DNA of 64,000 bases from Acholoe squamosa (taxonomy: Eukaryota; Annelida; Polychaeta; Phyllodocida; Polynoidae). The notes beneath the pieces are model-generated. The model saw only the letters and a list, made by a program, of their open reading frames with translations. It was not told the origin of the DNA and searched no databases. This document shows positions 1 to 12,611 of the stretch, one piece after another. The translations under genes were made by a program, and so were the position numbers. The stretch is from NCBI GenBank assembly GCA_949317995.1, contig OX439043.1, positions 7,866,501 to 7,930,500 of the forward strand, read 5' to 3'. Positions within the stretch are counted from its first letter, which is position 1; each line of letters opens with the position of its first letter.

Positions 1-59
1 TTTTGTCAGGAAAAGCCATTGTCTGACAAGTTTTCATATTGACTGGTAAAACATCTTAC

Positions 60-267
60 CTCAGTCTCAGCTGCAGAGTTTTCGAAGACGGTTGGCATGT
101 ATTCCTCAGGAAACCGACCATGGCTAAATCGTACTAGCAGACAAGTCTTCCCTCATGCTCCGTGTCCAACAGCAACTATTTTGATGTTTCGTTCCCGCCC
201 TGAGGTTTCAGCCTTTGTAGATTGCTTTTCTGCTTTTGGGCTTTGCGTATCACCGGCAATCAGTTTC
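60..267 (-). pseudogene. Rho GTPase P-loop exon, decayed copy
   Basis: Reverse-strand translation gives KIVAVGHGA, a stop, then GKTCLLVRF, followed further on by PTVFEN. This matches the Rho P-loop and effector region of the intact exon at 36760-36955. The invariant Asp of GDGACGKT is His here and the Cys codon is TGA, so nucleotide binding would be lost even with read-through. The exon is bounded by an AG acceptor before 267 and a GTAAG donor after 60. It is nearly the same length as the intact exon. Confidence 0.85.
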
Positions 268-471
268 CTATTAACATTGTTTTTGATAACTTTCATTTCA
301 GAAATCAGATTTATAAATCTAATAAATGATGATGCTAGCTACTATAATACATCCAGTGTATAGAAATTTATTAATATCTGTAAGTGCATTTTTTAATTGA
401 TACAAGAACAGAATTTGTTATAATTGAATTCAATAAGGATTATTGGAACAAGGTAACATAGAATAACTTAC

Positions 472-504
472 CTGTACCAAGTTACAGAGCCACCAGGGTT
501 GGAC
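472..504 (-). pseudogene. 33-nt microexon, decayed copy
   Basis: It encodes [11 protein letters not shown], against [11 protein letters not shown] in the intact microexon at 37633-37665. The donor GTAAG is kept. The base pair that should be the acceptor AG reads AC, so splicing into it is probably lost. Confidence 0.8.
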
Positions 505-969
505 GTGTTATTAAGTAACCAAGGATTACATTCTAAGTCTTGGATCATTGATTATGACAAATTGTATTTTATATCTTAAGCATACTTTGTTTTTAATGCA
601 TGGGGGGGAGTATGCATTATATGCATTTAATATGCATTATATGGTAACCTTCTGTGGATTGTGCAAGGCTGGGGTTGTTTTCAACTTCTTGTTTTCCACT
701 TTATTTACCGTATATATTCCCGCCTACAAGTCACACTCATGTATACACATATATGAAATCCACTTCCAGCTGTATAGCCTAGTTTAGAGAGAACAAACAA
801 ATAATTCCTATGTTAAACAGCTTTATATAGGAATATAGAGGGAAATTCCTGACCTTTGACCTTGGCCTATGCAAAAACTGCAGGGATGTGCATGAAGAAC
901 TTTTGATATATGATTACTAGGGTCATTACCTATACAAAACCACAAAAATTATTTAGTGCCCCTCTCACT

Positions 970-1058
970 GGAATGGAACTTGTTTTCTAAGCCCTTTATA
1001 GGGGCTCACCCTGTGGCCTACATGAACCGGGCATAGAAGTCACTTTGCACCTTACTTG
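970..1058 (-). pseudogene. Remnant of the linker exon between CARD and NACHT
   Basis: The acceptor and the first bases of the exon, plus the adjacent intron up to about 1190, match the intact linker exon at 40816-40951. The exon body has diverged, with in-frame stops, and its donor end cannot be placed. The left limit is approximate. Confidence 0.55.
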
Positions 1059-1549
1059 CTGGAAAGAAATATGACATGTTTATCTCTCTAACACCCATTT
1101 TTTTTATGGAATCAACCACAGTGGGCCCCTCTCCCTTTGCCATGCGTTCCCTATTGAAATGTATAGGAACCCTGGACAACCCCTTCCCCCTCCTCCTACA
1201 TTATGTCCTTGTGGATGGCCTCAAGTTAATGTACCAAGTAAAGTCGTCAGGGATTAGGGAAAGGAGCCAGAGCTCAAGGGCAGGGAACTGATATTTTACT
1301 ATCATCATTAAACGGCCTTGATTCAAATTGATCTCTCATCTAGAGAGAGAAATTATGTCTTGAAAGTATCCTAATTCAAGGCTAAACACTTTATGCATAA
1401 CTCAATGAGTATCCTCACTGAAATATCATGGTAAATTGCTAAAGAAGGCCACCAGTTTTATTCAAGAAGAAGTAAAGTTGTTAGCACTCTGTGGTAAATA
1501 TAGACGTCTTAAAACAATATCCGAATAGAACATAGCCATAAACAGTTAC

Positions 1550-1793
1550 CGTCCTTCAGTTTTTCAGATAGTGTTCCGTTCTGCTGATTACTCCCTTGTT
1601 TAGGTTCAACCTGCTTACTTCCAGCAGCCTCAGTCTCACTGTATTGCTTAGGGTTTAACTTCAGAATTTGACTGATGATATGCTCCTGACTGTCCAGGTA
1701 TAGAGCTCTAAGGAAGGCATTCAGCTTCCATTTGGGATTTTTCAGCAGCCAGGATATTATTTTCTGCACTTGTTGATGATTGGTGCCTTGCTT
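1550..1793 (-). pseudogene. CARD second-half exon, decayed copy
   Basis: This 244-bp exon has the same length and phase as its intact homologue at 43426-43669. It encodes the C-terminal CARD helices, including [14 protein letters not shown], which has the usual CARD pattern of a final 'GQEHLA'-like helix. The acceptor is AG. The donor is GTAACT where the intact copy has GTAAGT. The exon itself stays open, so it may have decayed later than the rest of the copy. Confidence 0.8.
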
Positions 1794-2274
1794 CTGCAAG
1801 ATTAAATAGATTTATTTTCAGACACACTTCTAATAAAAAGTGCAACATGAAAGTAGATTTCTGTCACAATTTAACTTGATTTTGTTAATGTAGCAATTAT
1901 GTCAGGATTGTCACATTCCAGCCCTGTGAACATTACTTAGTACCTCAAGCTTCTGACCATTAACAATGTGTTGACATGATCACATGATTCTGTGACTACT
2001 ACATTAGCTCACCTCCTGATCTTATCATATTTCACAATACATGTACCTAACCCTATCATATTTTACAATATATGGATGTGCATACCCCATCACAATTCCT
2101 TATCACATTTCACAATATATGTACACATAGCCTTTTCACAATACATTTTCACAACACATTTTGATAGACTGATACTTTACAATAATAGGCTTATCATATG
2201 TTACAATAAACATGTTTTCATTTAGAAAACCACCTAAGCCTGCTCCAGCCCCTGCTTAGAAAACATAGCCTTAC

Positions 2275-2476
2275 CAGTGTGGCAGCTATCGTCTGATCCA
2301 GCAAATCTAGTATGATGAGATGGGGCCAGAGGTCATCCATCCGTACATTGTCAGCCAGGTCTGCCAAGTTTTTGTTCAGTAACTTATTCAATGATTCATA
2401 CTACTTCATATTTATTTACGATCTCCTGTTCTGATGGGTTGTCTGGTGCCCAGCATGGGTACTCTCTGGTCGCCAT
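2275..2476 (-). pseudogene. CARD first-half exon, decayed copy
   Basis: It opens with an ATG and [19 protein letters not shown], then carries a 10-bp insertion (a partial tandem duplication of TATGAAG-type sequence) that shifts frame and meets a stop. After it, [20 protein letters not shown] continues in another frame, as in the intact copy at 44277-44468. The donor GTAAGG is kept. Confidence 0.85.
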
Positions 2477-3944
2477 GTTGACTTTAACTGAATTAAAGAA
2501 GACTGTATGTAATTCAGAAATTGGATTAGGGGTCCACTTTGAGCAAAAAGAAAGGACTTGATATTGTGGCCGCCTGGTTTGCCTAAAAAGACCCTTATGA
2601 AAATAAAGCAATCAGTCACTTGAACCATGGCACTATACAGTGATCAGCTTTGAATGGCACTTTGTTGTAAAAGTGTGTAAAATATCCTAAAAAAGAATAA
2701 GGTAACTTATACATTAAATATACAATGGTTTCGCCCCCGGTTTCACCTCAGTGTGCCTACTGTACGACCCCATGCAGGGAATGTGCCCTAGTGCACCAGA
2801 AGTTAAGACGTGCCTTACAGGCAAAAGGGTCACTTCTTGCAGAATTGACCTGGCCCTCCATGGAGACAAATGTTGATGCCGCCGCGCTTCCCAGGGTTCC
2901 CAAGGATATATGCCAGAACTCATCTGAATTCGAATTACATTCAGATGAGATCATCTGAAACTTATGCAAACTTAAATGGAAGATTATTATTCAGATGAGA
3001 TCTCATCTGAAAACAGTCAGAAGTGTGTGACAGCATGGTCCCACCACATTCCTGAGGAACTAAGGCGGCATGAATGTTTGTCTCCAGTGTGACGTCATTC
3101 TACTTCCGGCCAGGTCAAAATCCCAAGAAGAGACCCAGATGCGCCTTACAGGCGAGGCTTTCCTATAGAACGGTACCAGACTGCTCGAAGACAAGCCCTA
3201 TCTTTACCTGGTATAATATTTCCTTCAACTCAGGGTGCATGTTATTAGGTTTTACGATAAAAAGATAAAATGGAACACCTTATCCCTAGTGTTGGCTCTT
3301 TACTACTCATCCTAAATTACAATTGTTCTTACATCTGATTTTGGTATCAGAACGATATATCAGATGGGATCTAGCCCAGTGGGCACAGTGCTTTGAAACA
3401 ACATTCAAATAATATCGATCATAGTTTATCAACGTTATTTCAATTTTGATTCAACGTGTTGTGCCCAGTGGGAGGTAGATCTCAGGATAAGTTAAAAAAC
3501 CTATACTCAAAAAAATGTTTGTAACGTTGTGTCCACATTAACACATTAAATCTTCATTTCTAGAGTAAAAAGACGACAGTAGGTCAGGCTCCACCACGCG
3601 ATTTTTGCAGAGAATCGCAGCTATTCTCACAAAATGGGACACAAACACAGACTATAGAGTATTGTTTGTTATCATTGCAAGGTAGAAATTGTATGTTGGG
3701 GGAGCTATTTGTTTATCTGGGGATGTGAATGTGTGTGATGTCAGGCATACTTGTGTTGTTAAAAAGATGTTTTTGTTTACTAAATCAAGCTGATGTTATG
3801 TAAATATTGTAACCTTTCAAAAATAAGGAGTCTCCAAGGTTTGATATCAGACAGGTTTGATTTTTACAGGACTGGTGGTTGTTGGACTGCTGTATTTTTA
3901 TTTATTTTGGTACAGTGTTATTGTTTATACAGCAGAAGGGCACC
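2477..3944. other. Upstream flank of the decayed gene copy, no gene seen
   Basis: No supportable coding region is visible. The stretch holds a 22-bp perfect palindrome centred on AGATCT at 2990-3011, with a related imperfect CATCTGAA / TTCAGATG cluster around 2919-2957, and a 98-bp TIR element at 3375-3472. The rest looks like unconstrained intergenic DNA. Confidence 0.6.
3375..3472. mobile_element. 98-bp MITE-like element with CCCAGTGGGCACA termini
   Basis: Both ends carry the inverted 13-mer CCCAGTGGGCACA / TGTGCCCAGTGGG, and the interior is rich in AACGTT-type steps. The size and ends fit a short non-autonomous DNA transposon. The superfamily is not assigned, and no clear target duplication was read. 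Confidence 0.6.
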
Positions 3945-3948
3945 TAGC

Positions 3949-4576
3949 TGTCAACGGACGGTTACATGTGGTGAAGTGAATGTACACGGAATCCAGAGAA
4001 GTTCATTTGATCCTTTTATTGCATAGCTGACATGAGTGTTTCATAAAGGTGGTAACAATGATAACACTCGCCAATATCTAAGCTCTGCCTCCGATCCTAT
4101 AGCTCAACCTGTCGTAGGTTCTAGGTATAGGTGTAAGGTGTAAGTTGGGAGAGATGATCTTAGAATAGATAGATTGGGAGCTGCTCAAGCTACCTTTTAT
4201 ACCAAGGGCTTGAGCAGCTCACAGTGTTGTGAAATGTTCTGTACATGTGGCTCAATAGAATAGTGACACATGTCATACAGAGAGATTGCCACCTGTGGGT
4301 AGATTATGTTAATGAGAATTGAGAGGAGATTGTGAAATATCCTCTCATTCCACATATGGCACCACATGATGTGATTGGAATGTTATTACATCCGTGTACC
4401 TTATGTCACAGAGTGTCATGGAGGAAGTGTGTTTGTAATGACTAATGGATCCTGGTTCCTGTTGGGAAATACAGGAGATTATTGAGTGTAGATCATGGGC
4501 AGAGCTTAGGCTTTATATGGCGAAGAATTTAGTAAAAATGAAAAATAATAATAATACCCAGAATGGTCCATTGACA
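3949..4576 (-). repeat. Left LTR (3' LTR in the inferred orientation)
   Basis: 628 bp, beginning TGTCAA and ending TTGACA. It is about 99 percent identical to 9805-10432. Flanked on the left by TAGC. Confidence 0.85.
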
Positions 4577-7500
4577 AATCCCCACATTCCTACTCGTCTC
4601 TGCACGAGTGTAAAGGGAGAAAAACAAGTAGAAAAGATGAGGCTTTACCAAGTCCATTGACAATTATGGGTATTATGATACAAATACCGGGTTTTGTGAA
4701 AAACCTGATGGGTTTGACGTTATATGCAGTATAAAAAAAGGTTCCTTCATGGAATTACAAAAATACAGTTTGTGTGGATCAAGTGACTTAATCTATGTAC
4801 ACAGGTTATAAATGCAGGGATATGTACAATGCTTAAAAATATATATGTACCGGTTTGTTATCGTGGGAAAATGAAAATTTTTCTGATTTGATAACATGTT
4901 GGTTTTATACATTAATACGCAATGAAATATATCCAGATGAAAGTTAACCAAGTTTGGTGATTCTTGGTATTGTGGGGTCAACAATCAACACAAGGGTGAT
5001 GAATTTTTGGCTCCACATTACTAAGGCTGCTACACAGTCGGGTATAAGGTATAAGTCAAGGTGATATTCAGTGTTACTGTTGACTAGAAACATGGTAATT
5101 TTCATGAAAATATACAAAAGTGAGATGTGTACAACCTGTTGCTTATCGATATCTAATTTGACTAAAACTCATAAATACATGTCATAGTTGAGCTTGAAAA
5201 ACAGTGGTACAGGTGATGAATTTTATAGCACCTAGAGAGGCAAGCCAGAAGGGTATTTTGGTGTGTCTCTCATAAAATTCATCAAAAATCATAAATTAAC
5301 GTCACAATTGTGTCTCAGCGATTTGGATTTAAAATATGGTTATACAAAAATTGTTTTGAAAAGTGTCTGTTTGTGTCTCCTGAGGTGTCAATTTGGATGT
5401 ATACTGCTGGGAAGTAGGTTCTGATGTTCCTTATGGTGATATTGTCATTTGTGGCCTGAAAAGTTTCATGGCGAGGAAACTATTGGGTTATAAGTTGCCA
5501 TGTTGTTTCGGTGTTGGTTGTTTCTGGACTTGATGGTACTGGTCCTTTCTCCTTGGGTTTGGCCTCTGGCGCTGAGGGAAACGATGCTGTGTTGGTGGTA
5601 GGCCTGTTGAGGAAACAACAGGAAGAGGAGACAATTCATCGACCTATAGTTTGTCTGTTATGGGTTGCAGACAGGCCACGGTCAATACAGAAAAAGGATG
5701 TGAGATCAATATCATTTTGTCAACGTACAAAACCTAAGTACAGAGCTCAATTGATTCATTTGACTTAGCGCGGGTCCTGTATCCATGGACGCTATGGTTG
5801 GTTTCTCAAAATTCCACCAGGTGGTAGTAGCGAGCTGGCGCTGCACCGTAATGGCGAAAAATCAAATAAGTTATGGGGATTAATACAGGTATGACCTGCT
5901 CAGGTCGACTCCTACCTGTCTCAACTGTATTGAAAGGAATTGTGTTTGAGTTGATTGAAGGAAAATTTGTTTTTGGGCCGAAACTGGGGCGGAAGGAGAG
6001 AGAGAGAAAGAAAAAAAAAATTCTTTCCTGTGTCGCCAAAAAAAATTTTTGATCCGGGGTGCTATAAAAAGGCACTCGTCCGTCTGTGATATAATGTTGC
6101 ATAATCGCCGTTATGGAAGTTTACGAAGTAGACGTTGTTTTGCCTAACGGCACCGTGCTGCACATAGTCATTACCATGACGGGCGGGTTGTAAGTATATT
6201 TGATTTACCAAAGGGTGATACTTGAATTTTTGATAATTTTGAGGGTCGAGACGTGGGGCATTTTGGTCTAATCCGCTTCCTGGATTGTATTTCAGCATTA
6301 CACAGATCCAGTGGGTGATCGTCCCGCCCGGTGGAATGCCTAATGGCTATTGAGGTAAGTTCGATCTGAGCAAGTCAAAGTGTGAACATGTGCTAATGTT
6401 GTTGTTGTGATAGAGATGCCACGTGCGGATGTCACGTGACCGATGGTAGTCATGGTGACGGCCGTGACGTCCGTCAGTTTCGGTAATTAAAACAAAACCA
6501 AGATGGCGCCGGGCTGCCGCGTATGGTGCGAAAGTTGTCGGACCAGACGCTACAGCTGGTGCCAATACTGATGAACATTAGTGTAGGCCGATCTATTGTG
6601 TTAGTTAGGCTTAGCTGTGGCTATGATGTCGTTTTTAGCTCATTATGTTTGATGATGGCTGTGTATGGATGTGCTTTGGGCGTCTTGCGGAGGTTGGGGG
6701 TTCAGTGTGGGGGGGGGGGGCGGTGGTGAAGGGTAGGCTAGATAGGGGGGCGATCCCCACATAAGCGTCTTTGTTGTGTATGTGTGAGGGTTACCTGCCA
6801 TCCCCACATAAGTGTGATGGTATCTTCCAAACGCTACTGACATTTGGGTATAACCTTGGGAAGGTCCTAAGTTATATGATTGTGGGGGTGGCCGGTAGTT
6901 AATGAGGTGGGACGGTAGTTTCCATCATGAACCGGAGCCGGCCATGTTGGAATGGTGAGTTGAAATTTTACCTACCATAGACTATGTATATGGCACTCTC
7001 AGCCAGGTTGAGTTTAAACATATATAGATAGTTGGGGTGCTCGGCTTCTTGGGGTTCAGCGGAGCCAACTTGATGGGCTCGATTTGCTTCGCCGCCGTTT
7101 GGGCCCAAGCTTTCTATCCGGTATGCTCTCCTGGATCGGGGGACGATGCCGTGGCTAGACTCGCCGAGCGTTCACTTATCACAGCGTGGGGACACCTGTT
7201 CTATAAATAGAGTAGGTGATTCCCCCGTTGTTATGGTTACGGGTATACTGACAGAAACGGTTTGTTTTGATTTTGCCAGTGCACATGTACTCTACTGCAA
7301 TAGTGACCCATACGAATTTTGATTTGGGGGGAAATAGGGCTTGGGTGGTTGAGTGGGGGGGGCTTGGTTTTGTGCGAGAGAAAAAGGTGGGGTGTGGGGC
7401 GCAGTGAATTTTGGGAATTTTGGGTTTGAAAAATGAAAAGTTTTATACAAAATTTTGGGGTGTGTTGCTAATAGGACACTGGTAGGCATAATTTCTAAAA

Positions 7501-9804
7501 TAGACTAGCTTGTTAAGTTAATCTATGGCTAGTAATTGATGTATTTTCACCCTGGCTCTTTTGTAAGAGTTTTTAGTGATTAGTGAGCTAAGATGGTTCA
7601 ATACAGTGGTGGGGGTGCTTGGCTAGATAACAATGAACAAATTCAAACTTTTTAGATTAACGGCTTGCCAAACAGATCCATGGCCTTGCTCCTATTTGCC
7701 ATGTGGGCCTAGAAGGCTATGGATAGTCCACCCTGGTTTGAGTCCATATGACTTTGGTGCCTTAAGACTTAAAAATTAGTATTAAATAAATGGGTAATCT
7801 GAGGTAGGATGGGTTGTGTGTGGGGTGGGTGGGGTGTTGCCAAAAGGTTGATAAGTAAGATCTAAAGTGGTCAGGTCGTCGTAGAAAGGCATGAAGTGGA
7901 TTGCGAATTCAACTATCACATTTTACAAAGCACTCTGGGTGCACACTACCATTGGCATGTAATGGGTATCTGGGTAACATGATGGCATAATCCATCATTG
8001 TCATGCTAGAACGATTGATGACGCTACTAATGGACACATAAGACAAAACCTACCTGGGCTGGTTGCATGGCAGCCTCGGCATTTGGCCCTGTGGTCTCCG
8101 GATACTTGCTCCATATGGTGACTGGGTTTGGTAAGTTTGGTATATTGTTTGGGAAGTGGGAAAGATGGGGGTAGAGTGAGGCTTATAAGCACTTCATGAG
8201 GTTGGCTAATTCCTCATTACATGCCTCCCGATGAGGTATGTCTCACCCATATATGGCACGGGGCCTGGCTATTGGTTGATATGCAAATTTAAGGGGCACC
8301 CAGGCCTAGGTGCGGATGATCATTGGATGATCTGAATATTGTAGTATGACTAGGAGGGGAGTGATGGCTGTGGAGCTAAGATTAGTCAGCTTACCAGGGG
8401 TGCACTTGTTCGTTGTTGTGATAACACAGCGGGGAATCGTGCTGAATTATTTGATTAGGTGTCTTCACCAAACATTCCAGTACCAATGGCAAACAGAGGT
8501 ATAAACACGGATCAGGATGCAAGAGAGCTGCTCTCCTACAGTAGGCCGTCATTTCGTAATACCTTAGGGTATAGAGGAGCCCTGAGCTTGTAACAAACCG
8601 GCGCATGCATGCCCCAATTTAATGGGACACAAACCGAGCGTACGCTGTGACCGTGGGTAATTTATGTGGCGTGCCAACCAGTTCATCCAGTTTACGGCTG
8701 CCTGAGCCTTCACAAAATTAAATAAAAATTTTGGCAATGTCACCCACTTAGTTGTGGTGCTAAGGTTTTGATATTTTGGAGGCAATAATTGGAATTTGTG
8801 GAAAAATAAAACATAAAAAAAAAGGTGAATTTGGTGGTTCTAATGAATACTCTCCATTGAAATAATATATGGGAAATGGAGAGGGAACATCTATTACACG
8901 AAGAAAATTTGCCTATAGTGTCTGGGTGGTTCTATGTATGTCTGTTTCAAGGTTACCATGGGTGGGTTTGTCAGGAATAATAGATTGGGGTGTAGGGCTG
9001 GGGTGGGGGGGGGGTGGTTGGGGTAGAGGGGGGGGTCTATACTCTGACTATAGCCATTGTAGGATGTTTTTGGAGGAAAAGGGGTCTTATCAGCCAGTAA
9101 CACTGTGAGTCTAAGGTTCCTAACATATTTCAAAATGTGTGCTTGCTATTCTATCAACCATTTCTGGTTAATAAAAACAGGGAGGCGCCATAATCAACGA
9201 GAGCTCTATACAAGTGGTTGTCTATGTTAACAGATACTGCACTCTTGGTCAATTCTGTATCAACGAAAATACCTTGCTGTCCATATTGACCAGACTTGCT
9301 TTTAGGCTCCAGAATCGAGGTATCCTGGCTGTGCTTTTCATCGTCAGTGCAAGAGTCCTGGAGGTGTGAGAGTCAATTGAGAGTTAACTTCTGCTTCAGT
9401 AGTAGGAGCAGGAGTAGTGGTGGGCAGTCGTGTGGTCGGGTCCTGTAGGGTGGGGGTTGGGGACTATAGGTGCTGTAGTTCCGTTCCCTGAATCCTAATT
9501 ATTGTGACTGTTCCTGGGGCTGTCGCTGTCGGCGTCAGATTGTGGCGCTGTATAGCTCCTACCAGGGGTGGTGTTCCTTGGTGTGTCGGGTGGGTATAGC
9601 TGGGTCATTTTGAAGGCATCAGGTGATGAAGTTTGCCTCTGGAAGTGGTGTGTAGTATCACTTGTGCAATGGTTGGGCGCGTCTAGCCCAGGTGATGTAA
9701 AGGTGTGTTGTTCTGAAGCTGGCTCCTTGGGTGATGTCTCACTATTGCTCATGTTTAATGAGAGGTTGGTAGTGGGATATTCTTGGAGGGTTCATCCACC
9801 ATCG
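4577..9804 (-). mobile_element. Internal region of the non-autonomous LTR element, almost no coding capacity
   Basis: No reverse transcriptase, RNase H, integrase or protease motif was found on either strand. A minus-strand frame of 85 codons (9495-9752) begins just inside the inferred 5' LTR. It is Ser/Thr/Pro-rich, resembling a disordered gag N-terminus. G-rich runs occur near 6.7, 7.3 and 9.0 kb. This fits a large retrotransposon derivative mobilised in trans. Confidence 0.5.
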
Positions 9805-10432
9805 TGTCAATGGACGGTTACATGTGGTGAAGTGAATGTACACGGAATCCAGAGAAGTTCATTTGATCCTTTTATTGCATAGCTGACATGAGTGTTTCAT
9901 AAAGGTGGTAACAATGATAACACTCGCCAATATCTAAGCTCTGCCTCCGATCCTATAGCTCAACCTGTCGTAGGTTCTAGGTATAGGTGTAAGGTGTAAG
10001 TTGGGAGAGATGATCTTAGAATAGATAGATTGGGAGCTGCTCAAGCTACCTTTTATACTAAGGGCTTGAGCAGCTCACAGTGTTGTGAAATGTTCTGTAC
10101 ATGTGGCTCAATAGAATAGTGACACATGTCATACAGAGAGAGTGCCACCTGTGGGTAGATTATGTTAATGAGAATTGAGAGGAGATTGTGAAATATCCTC
10201 TCATTCCACATATGGCACCACATGATGTGATTGGAATGTTATTACATCCGTGTACCTTATGTCACAGAGTGTCATGGAGGAAGTGTGTTTGTGATGACTA
10301 ATGGATCCTGGTTCCTGTTGGGGAATACAGGAGATTATTGAGTGTAGATCATGGGCAGAGCTTAGGCTTTATATGGCGAAGAATTTAGTAAAAATGAAAA
10401 ATAATAATAATACCCAGAATGGTCCATTGACA
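9805..10432 (-). repeat. Right LTR (5' LTR in the inferred orientation)
   Basis: Same length and ends as 3949-4576. Followed by the target duplication TAGC at 10433-10436. Confidence 0.85.
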
Positions 10433-10436
10433 TAGC

Positions 10437-11847
10437 CCTACCTGATCAATGTGACATCTCAGTCACAGGTTTGGAGTAGATATAAACAGACCTATAGGTA
10501 AACACACTCCCTGTGATTACAAGTGACCTCCAAAATCTCATGTTTACAACTTTAGATCTCATGTTTACAGTGTAGGACGGTCAACAGCCTATACCTTACA
10601 CACTGACACATGAGAATGTTCCAAAAAATCACGTAGTGGAGCCTCCACTATTTTTATGCATTAAACTAACAAGCGATTATTATTTTTATCAGAAAAAAAA
10701 AACACATCTGTATTACGCTACAAATATGTTGAAAAACGATTTGTCAATGTAAGAAAAGCATTTTTCACAAACCTATTCCAAAGGTTCACGAACGATTGAA
10801 AAATATTTTTGCCCAGTAGGATACCCGTTATTGTCCAACCAATGAAAGTCAGTCCAACAGAATTCAACATTAGGCCACGGTACATAATGATATCTTAGTT
10901 TACATTTTGAGCGTCCATTGACACTCAGTGACTAGAGTCCTAAGGGTGTAGGAACCAACAAAGTAGGGCATATATATACCATATATATATATATATATAG
11001 GTTAACATCAGAATGTACACAGACCTAGATCTCCTTGTGTCCATAACTGTTAACCTTTACCGGCTGTATAGTGAGGATTTTGAAAGAAGGTGTGCCTCCA
11101 GTGACCACCCCCCATTCTTTTTGCTGAACATGTACTGAGGCATGACATAAGCTCCCACTTGGTATAAAAACATTTCTTTAACATTGAAATAACATTTTTA
11201 TTTGGTTTCTAATTTTGCCAAACGTCTTTTTTAAACATTAAAATAATGTCAAACATGTACACAAAGAACTTGTTTTAACGTTCTATAAAAACACTTTTAT
11301 TTTTAGGTCAGAAAACCTTCTTTTTTTTATGTAAAAGAAACTTAATTTACAAACGTTTTTATTTGGTTGAAAGTTGGTTTCCAAAAAATTATACGTTTTT
11401 TTTTTACTCAGTGGGCTGGGGTTCCACTGTGTAGTTTTAACAATGAATCGCTGCTGTTCTCACAAATATTGATACAAACATTATTCAGAAAGTCCTATCT
11501 CAGGTTATAATTTCAAGCCATATAAAGAAATAACATATGACCTTGTTTGTATTTGTATCCTGTTAATTATGTAAATATTCTCGCAGACAAATGGAGCGAT
11601 GCAGGGGCAGAAAAGCAATACTGAGAAATTATTCAGATGAAGATGGTTGACTTGGCAAAGGTGCTGGCACAAAGAGTAGCGGTATTACGAACAGAAGTGG
11701 AACAGTTGCAGATGTGCACATTCCCTACATTGGTACAAGTGGAACATTAGGCTGTTTGAGTTAAGTAAGCCTTGTTACAGAGTACCTAGAAATGTAATCA
11801 AATGAAAGGACTAATATATTTCTGATTTGTGTTATGAGTTGATCTAA
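10437..11847. other. Intergenic DNA; contains sequence paralogous to 46.5 kb
   Basis: No gene is seen. Around 10915-11060 the text (ACTCAGTGACTAG, AAAGTAGGGCA, ACACAGACCTAGATCTCC) is shared with about 46495-46610, upstream of the intact gene. An AT microsatellite lies near 10975-11000. About 11145-11420 is AT-rich with weakly inverted ends (CCCACTTGG / CTCAGTGGG) and may be another degraded MITE. Confidence 0.55.
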
Positions 11848-12162
11848 GGGAGTGGTCATTTATTATCAACAAGGGGGGTGGGTTTGAGGGGGGCATAAAA
11901 AATTCTGACCCCTCTCGAGGGGGGTTAAAAAATTTTGACCCCTCTTGAGGGGGGGGGGCTAAAAAAATTTACCCTCTTTTTAGCAAAAAAGCCCGCGCGC
12001 TACTATAGATCAAAGAGGGGGCGTGAAAACTCTCCGCGCCTCTGGCGCGGGGGGGGGGGGCGCAAATTTTTTTTACTGCCGTCGAGGGCGGGGCATAAAA
12101 ATTTTTCGCGCATCCACGTGAAAACCCACCACCCCCCCTGTTGATAAATAATGACCACTCCC
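11848..12162. mobile_element. Harbinger-like MITE, 315 bp, TAA target duplication
   Basis: Long near-perfect terminal inverted repeats begin GGGAGTGGTCATTTATTA and are flanked by TAA on both sides (11845-11847 and 12163-12165). A 3-bp TAA/TTA duplication with GGG-type termini is the hallmark of PIF/Harbinger elements. The interior consists of G-rich and C-rich runs and codes for nothing. Confidence 0.75.
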
Positions 12163-12423
12163 TAAGTAACAAGTTCACAGAGGCATCAATTTACACTTTG
12201 ATATCCAGAGACCATTGCTAGTCATACCTCACATTACAACGAAAACATCCCCATGAGGTCAAGAAAGTCAAAAGCTTTCTTCGATAATATGTTTTTGTCT
12301 AAATTCCACATGAAAAGGCGACTCGAATGCTGAAATGTTAAGGAACACAAATAAAACATAATCTGAAATAGCTGAAGACTGATGTCTTAGTTATCAATTA
12401 TAGTACCTCACATGAGTTGTTCT

Positions 12424-12611
12424 ACTGTAAAACCCCGTGTATAAGCCTCGGTTTTATGACTATTTCAGACACAGGGTAGGGGAGCGAAGGTAGAGGCTTG
12501 GTAGCTGTATCACCTTCCCATAATTTTCCCCAACATCTTCATTGGTACAGTGGTGTGGGGAGTTGTCAAACTAGGGGTACGGTGTGGCTTCAACATAGGG
12601 TTTTACGGTAA
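12424..12611. mobile_element. Short TIR element with ACYGTAAAACCC termini
   Basis: The ends ACTGTAAAACCC (left) and GGGTTTTACGGT (right) are inverted and extend about 24 bp with roughly five mismatches. The same GTATAAGCC text recurs around 45.0-45.3 kb, so it is a dispersed family. Confidence 0.5.

Larger units (their letters stand above)
60..2476 (-). pseudogene. Decayed paralogue of the CARD-NACHT-Rho gene (CARD-Rho remnant), running off the left edge
   Basis: This is a second copy of the gene at 12809-44468, read on the minus strand. Recognisable parts in order are CARD exon 1 (2275-2476), CARD exon 2 (1550-1793), a degraded linker exon (about 970-1058), the 33-nt microexon (472-504) and the Rho P-loop exon (60-267). 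No NACHT exon and no counterpart of the 272-residue region lie between the linker remnant and the microexon. The copy is broken: CARD exon 1 has a 10-bp insertion that shifts frame, the microexon lacks its acceptor AG, and the Rho P-loop contains a TGA. The remaining Rho exon would lie left of the window. Intronic sequence around the linker exon also matches the other copy, so this arose by DNA duplication, not retroposition. Confidence 0.85.
3949..10432 (-). mobile_element. Young non-autonomous LTR retrotransposon with 4-bp target duplication
   Basis: Two 628-bp direct repeats bound about 5.2 kb. Each starts TGTCAA and ends TTGACA, with inverted termini TGTCAATGGAC / GTCCATTGACA. The duplicated site TAGC lies at 3945-3948 and 10433-10436. 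The LTRs differ at only about five positions by eye, so the insertion is recent. No gag-pol domain was recognised inside, so it depends on another element. Minus orientation is inferred from a purine-rich tract next to the LTR at the 4577 side and from a small gag-like frame near 9.7 kb. It separates the decayed gene copy from its ancestral upstream DNA. Confidence 0.8.

Noticed and set aside
5511-5768. Plus-strand coding region inside the LTR element
   Set aside because: No domain, and the element is more likely on the minus strand; composition looks incidental.
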